Made by a program: the position numbers and the translations under genes. Positions 1-5,638 of a stretch of DNA of 5,735 nucleotides are shown piece after piece. Origin of the DNA: Alloprevotella sp. (GTDB taxonomy: Bacteria; Bacteroidota; Bacteroidia; Bacteroidales; Bacteroidaceae); NCBI GenBank assembly GCA_015259235.1, contig JABZGM010000139.1:1-5735 (forward strand). The letters run 5' to 3'. Position 1 is the stretch's first letter. The number at the start of each line of letters is the position of its first letter. The notes beneath the pieces were generated by a model. It was not told the origin of the DNA. It did not search any database and worked only from the letters and a program-made list of their open reading frames with translations.

Positions 1-17
1 GTTTTTCTACAAGTCTC

Positions 18-49
18 AGAGTTTTTTTATATCCTATCTCAAAAACTCT
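18..49 (+). repeat. Inverted repeat just upstream of mobC
   Basis: Nine-base perfect arms, AGAGTTTTT at 18-26 and AAAAACTCT at 41-49, flank a 14-base loop and end seven bases before the mobC ATG. In a transcript reading through from the left they could form a leader hairpin close to the ribosome-binding region. The arms are largely A/T, so stability is modest and chance is possible. There is no T run after the right arm, so it does not look like a terminator. Confidence 0.3.
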
Positions 50-56
50 CGTCCTT

Positions 57-2375
57 ATGTCCTTACCTCAAGAAACCAAAGAGCAGCAACAAATCTATGG
101 TGTATTTCGAGCGTGCATCTACCTCTCCCTTATCATAGAGATATTTATTCATTATCCTGTATCAATTTCCTCTTTTGATTTCTTCCTGAACTTGCTCAAC
201 AAGCTTCAGATCTTCAATAGTCTCACCATGTGCAAAACCATAGAGTTAGCTTGCATTGTGATAACCTGCCTAGGCACAGTTGGAAAGAAAGACCTAAAGT
301 TCAATCCAAAGAATCAAATCTTTTTCCCTTTTGTCGGAGGTTTTCTGTTGCTTGGTTTCTCCCTATTCTTCCACAACACCTATGATTCCTCATCAACAGT
401 CCACTCGTGGAAGATCTTAAGTATTAACCTCTATGGTCTTTGTTCGGTCTTTGGTATTATTGCCATCCACTATGGCGGTGATGCTATAGCACGTCACTAT
501 AACAACCAACTTGGGAAAGACCGCTTCAATTTCGAGAATGAAAGTTTTCCTCAAAGTCAACAACTAGTTGATAATGAGTATTCCGTGAACATTCCAATGA
601 TTTATTACTTCAAAGGAAAGATGAACAAAGGTTGGATAAACATCATCAATCCTTTCCGCGCGACATTAGTATTAGGCACCCCTGGATCCGGTAAATCATT
701 TGGTATCATAGATCCCTTTATAAGGCAACATTCAGCCAAAGGATTTGCTATGATGGTCTATGATTACAAGTTCCCAACACTTGCCAAAACACTCTACTAT
801 CAGTATCATAAGAATAAGAAATACAATAGATTATCAAAGAATTGTGGATTCCATATTATCAACTTCACAGATATAGAGTATTCGCATCGCATCAATCCGA
901 TTCAAAAAAAGTACATCCCCGACCTTGCAGCAGCATCAGAGACCGCAGCCACGTTGCTAGAATCTCTCAACAAAGGAGGAGGGGGTAAAAAAGGAGGTTC
1001 CGAAGCTTTCTTCCAAAACTCAGCCGAGAACTTCTTAGCAGCCATTATCTATTTCTTCATCAACCTACACCCCTCAGGATACAAGAACGGCAAAAAACTC
1101 AACCACTACATCAGTTATAACGGGCAAAAGCTTCTCTTGAAATATAAGAATTGGACAGACTATATCGCAGTAGACGAAAAGGGTAATCAAGTTCTTAACT
1201 TCACCACAGAAGGAGGAAAGAGTACCTCAATTGACGAACACGGAATGTTCGTCAATCTCACAGGATATACGTATAAAGATTTGGATGACCACGAAGTCAC
1301 CATCGAGCGTGATTGGTACGAAACAGCGAAAGGAGAAGAAGTAGAGCCAGACACGATAACAGGAGCGTACAGCGATATGCCACATGTCCTATCCTTCCTT
1401 GGTCGTTCGTATGAAGAGGTCTTCGAAATCCTCATGCAAGACGAAAAAATCATGTCCCTAATGTCTCCTTTTGCATCTGCTTATCAAAACAAAGCAATGG
1501 ATCAATTGGAAGGTATGGTTGGTACACTCAGAGTAAATGCAGCGCGCTTAGTATCTCCAGAAGCTTATTGGGTGTTCAGTGGAGACGATTTTGACCTCAA
1601 AATATCAGATAAGACCAAGCCCTCCTATCTAGTGATAGCGAATGACCCAGAGAAAGAACAAGTAATCGGTTCTCTTAATGCTCTTATCCTTAATAGGCTT
1701 ATCACACGCATCAATAGCAAGGGCAATATTCCAGTGTCAATTATCGTAGATGAGTTACCCACGTTGTATTTCCATAAGATAGACCGTCTAATAGGCACAG
1801 CACGTTCCAATAAAGTAGCAGTAACCCTCGGGTTCCAAGAACTGCCCCAATTAGAAGCCGACTATGGTAAAACAGGAATGCAGAAAATAATCACCACTTG
1901 TGGTAACATTTTTATGGGCGCAGCGCGTAACAAAGAAACATTAGAGTGGGCGCAAAATGATGTATTTGGCAAAGCCAAACAACTCTCTCATTCTGTAAGT
2001 ATCAATGATAATAAAGTCTCTACTTCCATTTCGGAACGAATGGACTATCTTGTTCCAGCGTCAAAGATAGCAGATATGGCTACAGGATGGTTGGCAGGGC
2101 AAACAGCACGAGACTTCACCGCTACTACACAAGACCAATTCCGCAGCGTCAACATCGAAGAAAGTAGTGATTTCAGTACAACCAAGTACTTTTGTAAGAC
2201 CAATTTTGATATGGATCGTATCAAAAAAGAAGAAAGTAAATATGTAGACCTCCCGAAAATCTGTATCTTTGCCACTGCAACTCAAAAAGAGATAGAATTG
2301 AATCGCAATTTCAAGCGAATCAATGATGAAATTACTCAACTCATCAAAGAGTTGATAGGCAAAAGTAGTACATGA
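57..2375 (+). CDS. mobC: Conjugation coupling protein (T4CP), MobC/TraG family
   Basis: Type IV coupling protein of 772 residues, an inner-membrane ATPase that links the relaxase-DNA complex to the mating channel. About four hydrophobic segments lie near residues 14-36, 60-76, 87-106 and 121-141, matching the N-terminal membrane (YWFCY-type) region of Bacteroidales MobC. The cytoplasmic ATPase follows: Walker A GTPGSGKS at 207-214, Walker B SIIVDELPT with D565 and E566, and a conserved GFQELPQLE stretch at 592-600. A glycine/lysine-rich loop, GGGGKKGG, sits at 307-314. Roughly 95 residues (about 343-440) between the IIYFF segment and SDMPHVLSFL look like a variable insertion compared with the shorter versions I recall. 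The ATG at 57 gives an N-terminus resembling the family; the frame is open to the window's left edge, so an upstream start is not formally excluded. It is probably preceded by relaxase genes outside the window and is coupled to the HTH gene downstream. TraG is an alternative name. Confidence 0.93.
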   Translation: MSLPQETKEQQQIYGVFRACIYLSLIIEIFIHYPVSISSFDFFLNLLNKLQIFNSLTMCKTIELACIVITCLGTVGKKDLKFNPKNQIFFPFVGGFLLLGFSLFFHNTYDSSSTVHSWKILSINLYGLCSVFGIIAIHYGGDAIARHYNNQLGKDRFNFENESFPQSQQLVDNEYSVNIPMIYYFKGKMNKGWINIINPFRATLVLGTPGSGKSFGIIDPFIRQHSAKGFAMMVYDYKFPTLAKTLYYQYHKNKKYNRLSKNCGFHIINFTDIEYSHRINPIQKKYIPDLAAASETAATLLESLNKGGGGKKGGSEAFFQNSAENFLAAIIYFFINLHPSGYKNGKKLNHYISYNGQKLLLKYKNWTDYIAVDEKGNQVLNFTTEGGKSTSIDEHGMFVNLTGYTYKDLDDHEVTIERDWYETAKGEEVEPDTITGAYSDMPHVLSFLGRSYEEVFEILMQDEKIMSLMSPFASAYQNKAMDQLEGMVGTLRVNAARLVSPEAYWVFSGDDFDLKISDKTKPSYLVIANDPEKEQVIGSLNALILNRLITRINSKGNIPVSIIVDELPTLYFHKIDRLIGTARSNKVAVTLGFQELPQLEADYGKTGMQKIITTCGNIFMGAARNKETLEWAQNDVFGKAKQLSHSVSINDNKVSTSISERMDYLVPASKIADMATGWLAGQTARDFTATTQDQFRSVNIEESSDFSTTKYFCKTNFDMDRIKKEESKYVDLPKICIFATATQKEIELNRNFKRINDEITQLIKELIGKSST

Positions 2376-2761
2376 ACGAAAAGATAGACATACTTACTCC
2401 AGCGGAACTTGGTTCGCGTCTTAAATTAGTCCGTCAGGGCTTGCAACTTAAGCAGCAAGAAGTAGCAGAAATCATAGGAACATCGCAGCTCAAAATTTCA
2501 AAGATAGAGCAGGGTGCAACTGTGACGACTCCCGACTTTCTAAAGCTATTAGCATTCTATTCTCAGAGTGTATCTCTTGATATTTTGTTCTCAGAGAAGA
2601 TAGACTTTGTTACCTATCAGAATCTCTTCACCAACAATTATGCAATGAGTAAACTCGCTAAGGAACGTCTTCTTGTATTACAAAAGATCGCTTTAGATAG
2701 CCTTCAGAAAGCCAGCGAGGAGATAAGAACTACGCTCTCCGACGCAATCAGCTTGTTGTAG
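2372..2761 (+). CDS. XRE-family helix-turn-helix regulator
   Basis: Protein of 129 residues with an N-terminal Cro/C1-type HTH at about 12-67. Helix 2 is around QQEVAEIIG (28-36) and the recognition helix around SQLKISKIEQG (38-48), the usual XRE pattern. The C-terminal part, about 88-126, is rich in Lys, Glu, Leu and Ala and probably helical, perhaps for dimerisation. Its ATG overlaps the mobC stop as ATGA, which implies translational coupling and shared transcription with the coupling protein. It would act as a DNA-binding repressor or activator; the target is not shown by the sequence. The inverted repeats near 3456-3482 and 4646-4694 are candidates only. It converges on the toxin gene and is not arranged as that toxin's antitoxin. 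Gene identity beyond the fold is unknown. Confidence 0.87.
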   Translation: MNEKIDILTPAELGSRLKLVRQGLQLKQQEVAEIIGTSQLKISKIEQGATVTTPDFLKLLAFYSQSVSLDILFSEKIDFVTYQNLFTNNYAMSKLAKERLLVLQKIALDSLQKASEEIRTTLSDAISLL

Positions 2762-2784
2762 TTTCATCAAAGAAGAAGATAAAG

Positions 2785-2821
2785 ACAACCGCAGGTGAGG
2801 AATATCCCCATCTGCGGTTGT
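2785..2821. terminator. Hairpin terminator between convergent genes, probably bidirectional
   Basis: Perfect ten-base arms ACAACCGCAG (2785-2794) and CTGCGGTTGT (2812-2821) extend inward through further pairs, with one A-C mismatch, to a three-base loop at 2802-2804. It lies 24 bases after the HTH stop and 16 bases beyond the toxin stop. Read on the minus strand it is followed by a pyrimidine-rich CTTTATCTTCTTCTTT run, so termination of the toxin-antitoxin transcript is the better-supported role. In the plus direction the following bases are only weakly T-rich. Confidence 0.75.
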
Positions 2822-2836
2822 TACGATTCATCGAGA

Positions 2837-3175
2837 TTATAATTTCAAGTCTTTGACTATTTCCATGAGAACCTCCTCTTTGACGGAAGTGTACTCGGAT
2901 TTGTCGTAAACTTCCAAGAGATGTATCTTTCCTTCTTGTTCCGAAACTAGAACATTATAGGTAATTACTCTCGCTCCTCCTGACTTTCCCCCACCTTTAG
3001 ACTTGATAGCCATTCGAATTTTGCGAATACCAGGAGCGAGTTCAACACCTTGTATAGGGTCTTCCTCAAGTCCTTCTACAAAAGCCTTCATATCAGCTTT
3101 CATCGACTTGTGACGCTTTGCTAAAGTCTTTAAGCTCTTGGCAAATGTAGGAGTAGGGATAACTTTAAAGCTCAT
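2837..3175 (-). CDS. RelE/ParE-superfamily toxin of a type II toxin-antitoxin pair
   Basis: Small basic protein of 112 residues, the size of RelE/HigB/ParE toxins. After an N-terminal helix-rich part (FAKSLKTLAKRHKSMKADMK, 11-30), the predicted beta core carries basic residues R51, R54, K58, K60, K64 and R69 in the IRKIRMAIKSKGGGKSGGARV region, then LLEVYDKSEYTSV (86-98), where Y90, K92 and S93 fit the YDKSE-type signature of RelE-like toxins. Members typically cut mRNA on the ribosome; ParE-like members instead poison gyrase, and the sequence alone does not decide, though the basic patch favours an RNase. The ATG lies inside the end of the antitoxin gene (11-base overlap, different frame), so expression depends on antitoxin translation. 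No truncation or frameshift is seen. Confidence 0.85.
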   Translation of the reverse strand: MSFKVIPTPTFAKSLKTLAKRHKSMKADMKAFVEGLEEDPIQGVELAPGIRKIRMAIKSKGGGKSGGARVITYNVLVSEQEGKIHLLEVYDKSEYTSVKEEVLMEIVKDLKL

Positions 3176-3419
3176 CGAGAAGTTCAGTCATTGAAAGTTC
3201 TTTGATTTTCCCTTCGTTCATCAGCTTCACCTCCAGCAGTGCCATACGTAGACGTTCAGTAAGGTCTGTCTTGTTTACAACAACTTCTTGGGTGGTTATA
3301 GGACGAATATGAAAACTTCCAAGACCTCTAGATTTCAGAACAACTTCCTCTCCTCTTTTGACCATACCAAGATACTTTGATTGGTTTGTTCTAAATTCTC
3401 TTGCGCTAATTACTTCCAT
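3165..3419 (-). CDS. Phd/YefM-like antitoxin
   Basis: Acidic-tailed 84-residue protein, first gene of the minus-strand toxin-antitoxin operon. The N-terminal half, MEVISAREFRTNQSKYLGMV through GEEVVLKSRGLGSFHIRP (about 1-40), has the Phd/YefM pattern: a beta strand, a helix with a conserved REFR-like start, then a strand pair ending at an I-R-P motif. This half normally dimerises and binds operator DNA. The remainder (about 50-84, rich in Leu, Glu and Lys) would wrap the toxin and be protease-sensitive. It precedes and overlaps the toxin gene, the classical order. Repression of its own promoter is likely, given the inverted repeats at 3456-3482. The family call rests on motif shape and neighbour, so the exact subfamily is uncertain. 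Confidence 0.83.
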   Translation of the reverse strand: MEVISAREFRTNQSKYLGMVKRGEEVVLKSRGLGSFHIRPITTQEVVVNKTDLTERLRMALLEVKLMNEGKIKELSMTELLDEL

Positions 3420-3442
3420 TTGATTTCTGTTTTAGTTTACGG

Positions 3443-3450
3443 CAAAGATA
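3443..3450 (-). promoter_or_regulatory. Putative -7 element for the antitoxin-toxin operon
   Basis: On the minus strand this reads TATCTTTG, a full match to the Bacteroidetes -7 consensus TAnnTTTG, 23 bases upstream of the antitoxin ATG. A second, weaker version (TATCTTTT) lies ten bases further upstream at 3453-3460. I see no convincing TTTG-type -33 box at the usual 19-21 base spacing from the perfect match; a TTTG does occur about 21 bases before the weaker one. Confidence 0.5.
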
Positions 3451-3455
3451 GGAAA

Positions 3456-3482
3456 AGATACTCGAATGGTATCTATTGATAC
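3456..3482. promoter_or_regulatory. Clustered GATAC/GTATC inverted repeats, candidate antitoxin operator
   Basis: AGATAC (3456-3461) and GTATCT (3469-3474) form a six-base inverted repeat with a seven-base spacer. GTATC (3469-3473) also pairs with GATAC (3478-3482) across four bases. A further GTATC at 3505-3509, as TTGTATC, is the exact inverse of GATACAA at 3478-3484. The cluster sits directly upstream of the antitoxin -7 box, where a Phd-like antitoxin would be expected to bind and repress. Binding is inferred. Confidence 0.45.
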
Positions 3483-3511
3483 AAACTTTAGCATAATTCT
3501 TATTGTATCCA

Positions 3512-4636
3512 CTAATCAATAGTTTGGAATATCTGTCTGACTTTAGTGGTGTAAGTCTTATCTTCTGCATACCCAATTCGATTCAAGAAATCAAAATAAT
3601 TTCCCCCCTTGTATTTATATTGCACATAATCTCTGTAAGCAGCCACAGAATCCTCCCACTTTTCAAATCTCATATACTCTCCATTTCGTTTTCTCAACCC
3701 AAACAAGTTGTTTAACTCCCAGCATACCCTAGAGGAAAAGTAACCTGTTTCTAGCAAAGCCTGTGCTAAAACAACTTTAGGGAAAAGAACTTCTTGACGA
3801 ATAATCTCAGCATAGAGATTTCCCCTATTCAGAGCCGCGCCCCTCGCTTTATATTCAGGTGGCGGTACAACCATAGCCAAATCTTCATTGAGACGTTTGA
3901 TGTAATTTCGAAGCACACCAATAAAGCCCAGAGGGTCAACGCTGCGCCCATGATTACGCAGTCTAATGTGAAGATGATAATTTGTCGATTTCCCAGAGTT
4001 CCCAGAAATCCCGATAATCGTTCCTGCATTGATTTTCTCATTTTCCTTGACCGTAATTTTGTCTAAATGACCATATAAACATTCTAATCTACCATGATTT
4101 AAGACTACATAATTTCCATATCCCTTATTGCTATATACAACCTTGGTAACCACGGCAGGAAGCATAGCATATACAAAATCTTTGTGACAAACGAGGTCAA
4201 CTCCGTCATGAAAAGCCAAGCATTTACTAAAAGGGTCAGTTCTATGTCCAAATCTAGAGCTAATTTGTAACTCATCAAGGGGCATACAAACATTTAATCT
4301 TTCTTGTAATTTATCCATCGTAAAGTCCCCAATATACAGACTAGCTTTGCGGAAGTCTTTACTTTTGGGGACAAGCTCAGCTAATTGTTCTCCTACATTC
4401 TTTTTTTCTGATAAGCTATCAGCATCTTCTTGTCCCTTATGTGCCTTTTCCTTGCTTGGTTTCCTCTTGTTATTTGCTTGAATTGTATCAAAAGAATCCA
4501 CCTTTGCGATTTTTCTCTCTTTGAGTAGAGCGTATGGTCTAATACGATCAGAATCTGATTTTGCCGTAAAAAATTGTGCTTGCGTGTTTGCACAATAGGA
4601 AAATAATAAGCATAGTCCAAAAATATACGACTTCAT
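3512..4636 (-). CDS. Secreted bifunctional peptidoglycan hydrolase (M23/LytM peptidase plus glucosaminidase-like domain)
   Basis: Exported 374-residue protein. A signal peptide covers residues 1-20, with cleavage likely after TQA; C15 is not in a convincing lipobox. A charged, low-complexity linker (about 25-95) leads to an M23 LytM domain (about 120-240) with zinc ligands H143 and D147 in FHDGVD, H190 in YGHLD, and the HLH motif H221/H223 after SGNSGKST. All core catalytic residues are therefore present. The C-terminal domain (about 275-374) resembles the glucosaminidase/lysozyme-like family: AQALLETGYFSS with likely catalytic E296, then NNLFGLR and a YRDYVQYK segment. Together the domains would cut both peptide cross-links and glycan strands, opening the wall locally for the mating apparatus, as hydrolases on Bacteroidales conjugative elements are thought to do. 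It shares a divergent promoter region with the DUF4099-like gene. A host-wall role unrelated to transfer is possible. Confidence 0.9.
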   Translation of the reverse strand: MKSYIFGLCLLFSYCANTQAQFFTAKSDSDRIRPYALLKERKIAKVDSFDTIQANNKRKPSKEKAHKGQEDADSLSEKKNVGEQLAELVPKSKDFRKASLYIGDFTMDKLQERLNVCMPLDELQISSRFGHRTDPFSKCLAFHDGVDLVCHKDFVYAMLPAVVTKVVYSNKGYGNYVVLNHGRLECLYGHLDKITVKENEKINAGTIIGISGNSGKSTNYHLHIRLRNHGRSVDPLGFIGVLRNYIKRLNEDLAMVVPPPEYKARGAALNRGNLYAEIIRQEVLFPKVVLAQALLETGYFSSRVCWELNNLFGLRKRNGEYMRFEKWEDSVAAYRDYVQYKYKGGNYFDFLNRIGYAEDKTYTTKVRQIFQTID

Positions 4637-4645
4637 ACCTTCTTA

Positions 4646-4694
4646 TTGAAATATATTTAGTAACTTTGTGGCAAAGTTACTCATGATATTTCAA
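4646..4694. promoter_or_regulatory. Symmetric divergent promoter/operator dyad
   Basis: A 49-base dyad centred on 4670. The inner arms AGTAACTTTG (4659-4668) and CAAAGTTACT (4672-4681) are perfect inverse repeats around a TGG spacer. The outer arms TTGAAATAT (4646-4654) and ATATTTCAA (4686-4694) are also perfect and share the same centre, giving 20 paired positions of 23. Each inner arm holds TAACTTTG, a full TAnnTTTG -7 match: 4661-4668 on plus for the gene at 4697, and 4679-4672 on minus for the hydrolase starting at 4636. Inferred transcript leaders are roughly 20-30 bases both ways. The two -7 boxes point past each other, so polymerases would compete, and a dimeric regulator could bind the symmetry. 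No standard -33 box is clear on either strand. Confidence 0.65.
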
Positions 4695-4696
4695 AT

Positions 4697-5476
4697 ATGA
4701 TAAGTAGAAACGTGTTTCTTCCAGAAGAATTACCCTATTCCCAACTAGAAAAGATAGGAATAAAGCAAAACGATATATTGAGATTACCATCTCAATTCGT
4801 AGAGCCGTTAATGTCTGGTCGTGTGACTCCCCTAATAATGGGAGAAGTAAAAACCCACTCTGGAGAATTGTATCGTGTTCCCCTTAAGTTGCAACTTACT
4901 CGCAATACAGCCAATCAAGTTGTAGTCTTGACGTTTCCTATGAGAAAAGAGGTTCTGAATGACTTAAATCTGAGTCGTACGGATATAGACCGTCTTAAGG
5001 AGGGGCATATTCTCCGTAAAGAAGTAAGCGAATATGGTAAACGTACCCAACGTTACTATCAGCTAGATAGTGAGACAAAGTCCATTATGCAGAAAGACGC
5101 TATTCATCTGCGCTTAAGTGATCGAATCAAAGATATAGAGAAAATCGGAAATATCGAGCTTGGCTTAGAGCAGAAAAAGGCAATCCATGATGGAAAGCCT
5201 GTGGAGCTTTCAGTAGGTGATAACAAAGTCACTGTAGGAGTTAATCTCAAAGAGCCAACAGGCTTCAAAAACCTTCAAGGAGATATGGAGTTGTGGAAGC
5301 AACGACAAGCAGAAGAATATGACAGATTAAATCCTGGCTTCGTTGGCTTTGTAAAGACAGATGAAAATCGTTGGGAATACCAGCAGGTGGTTCTGTCTTT
5401 GCAGACAAAGTCCGAACACACTCAACCTCTCGACCGCAAAGAATCTCGCACCTCTCAGCAAAAGATGATGCGATAA
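4697..5476 (+). CDS. DUF4099/DUF3945-like conjugative-element protein
   Basis: Protein of 259 residues without signal peptide or membrane segment, so probably cytoplasmic. The N-terminal region (about 10-85: LPYSQLEKIGIKQNDILRL, then LMSGRVTPLI and a beta-rich stretch) fits the DUF4099 pattern. The rest resembles DUF3945, with degenerate modules of helix, short turn and beta hairpin: LSRTDIDRLKEGHILRKEV (92-110) followed by YYQLDSETKSI, then LGLEQKKAIHDGKPVELSV (155-173) followed by VTVGVNLKEP. The tail (about 235-259) is polar and probably disordered. Proteins of this kind are common in Bacteroidales mobile elements, sometimes near topoisomerase or relaxase genes, but their biochemical role is unknown to me and none is proposed. 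The ATG directly follows the divergent promoter dyad; Shine-Dalgarno is absent, as is usual in Bacteroidetes. The family call is from recalled patterns. Confidence 0.78.
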   Translation: MISRNVFLPEELPYSQLEKIGIKQNDILRLPSQFVEPLMSGRVTPLIMGEVKTHSGELYRVPLKLQLTRNTANQVVVLTFPMRKEVLNDLNLSRTDIDRLKEGHILRKEVSEYGKRTQRYYQLDSETKSIMQKDAIHLRLSDRIKDIEKIGNIELGLEQKKAIHDGKPVELSVGDNKVTVGVNLKEPTGFKNLQGDMELWKQRQAEEYDRLNPGFVGFVKTDENRWEYQQVVLSLQTKSEHTQPLDRKESRTSQQKMMR

Positions 5477-5501
5477 TAATTTCGCCCTTACTAATCTCTG
5501 A

Positions 5502-5516
5502 TATTTCATTGAAATA
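5502..5516. repeat. Short palindrome TATTTCA-T-TGAAATA
   Basis: Seven-base perfect arms with a single-base centre (5509), 26 bases after the stop of the DUF4099-like gene. The half-site TTGAAATA also forms the outer arms of the dyad at 4646-4694, though in the opposite relative orientation. It may be a binding site for the same regulator, or simply A/T-rich coincidence. Confidence 0.35.
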
Positions 5517-5545
5517 AGGTGTACTAGAATCTGGAAAATTCTCAC

Positions 5546-5597
5546 CGCGCAATGAAAATCACAAGACTATCAATTCATGATTGATGGTCTTTGCGCG
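5546..5597 (+). repeat. Compound hairpin in the gap before the last gene
   Basis: The inner stem pairs AAGACTATCAAT (5563-5574) with ATTGATGGTCTT (5580-5591) around a TCATG loop: 12 pairs, one of them a U-G wobble in plus-strand RNA and an A-C mismatch in minus-strand RNA, which favours function in a plus-strand transcript. Outer arms CGCGCAA (5546-5552) and TTGCGCG (5591-5597) can close a second stem that shares one base with the first and leaves a bulge of about ten bases on the left. There is no T run afterwards, so an intrinsic terminator is not well supported; a structured leader, processing site or DNA-binding site is equally possible. Confidence 0.5.
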
Positions 5598-5612
5598 CAC
5601 CTTAAACTCAGT

Positions 5613-5622
5613 GGATATATCC
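5613..5622. repeat. Ten-base palindrome GGATATATCC
   Basis: A perfect palindrome ending 16 bases before the start codon of the final gene, in the region where a promoter or operator would lie. It is short and A/T-rich at the centre, so chance is a real possibility. No clear TAnnTTTG box is seen in this gap. Confidence 0.2.
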
Positions 5623-5638
5623 TCAAATATTTAGTGAT

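Noticed and set aside
901..912. Seven-A run in mobC as a programmed frameshift
   Set aside because: The reading frame continues cleanly through it with family-consistent protein sequence on both sides, and there is no alternative-frame product of note.
1187..1453. Minus-strand open frame of 88 codons inside mobC
   Set aside because: It lies wholly within a strongly supported coding region on the other strand and its product has no recognisable domain pattern. The same applies to the minus-strand frames at 1625-1810, 2045-2275 and 2061-2339.
2372..3175. HTH gene and RelE-like toxin as a HigBA-type pair
   Set aside because: The two genes converge across a strong terminator hairpin, and the toxin already has an overlapping upstream antitoxin. 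Operon-style pairing with the HTH protein is therefore unlikely.
3503..4066. Plus-strand open frames at 3503-3715 and 3794-4066
   Set aside because: Both are antisense to the hydrolase gene, whose motifs and domains are intact across the same bases. The minus-strand frames at 3829-4041, 4105-4293 and 4393-4620 are out-of-frame shadows of the same gene.
4646..4694. Invertible promoter or site-specific recombination site
   Set aside because: The dyad has only a three-base centre, so there is no segment between the repeats to invert, and no recombinase gene is in view. A divergent promoter/operator explains the position and the -7 matches better.
5265..5552. Two minus-strand frames overlapping the end of the DUF4099-like gene
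   Set aside because: They overlap a better-supported plus-strand gene, have no recognisable motifs, and lack a promoter of the type seen elsewhere in the window.
5546..5597. Origin of transfer (oriT)
   Set aside because: The hairpin superficially resembles oriT secondary structure, but oriT in these elements usually lies upstream of the relaxase genes, which are not here, and no recognised nick-site motif was seen.
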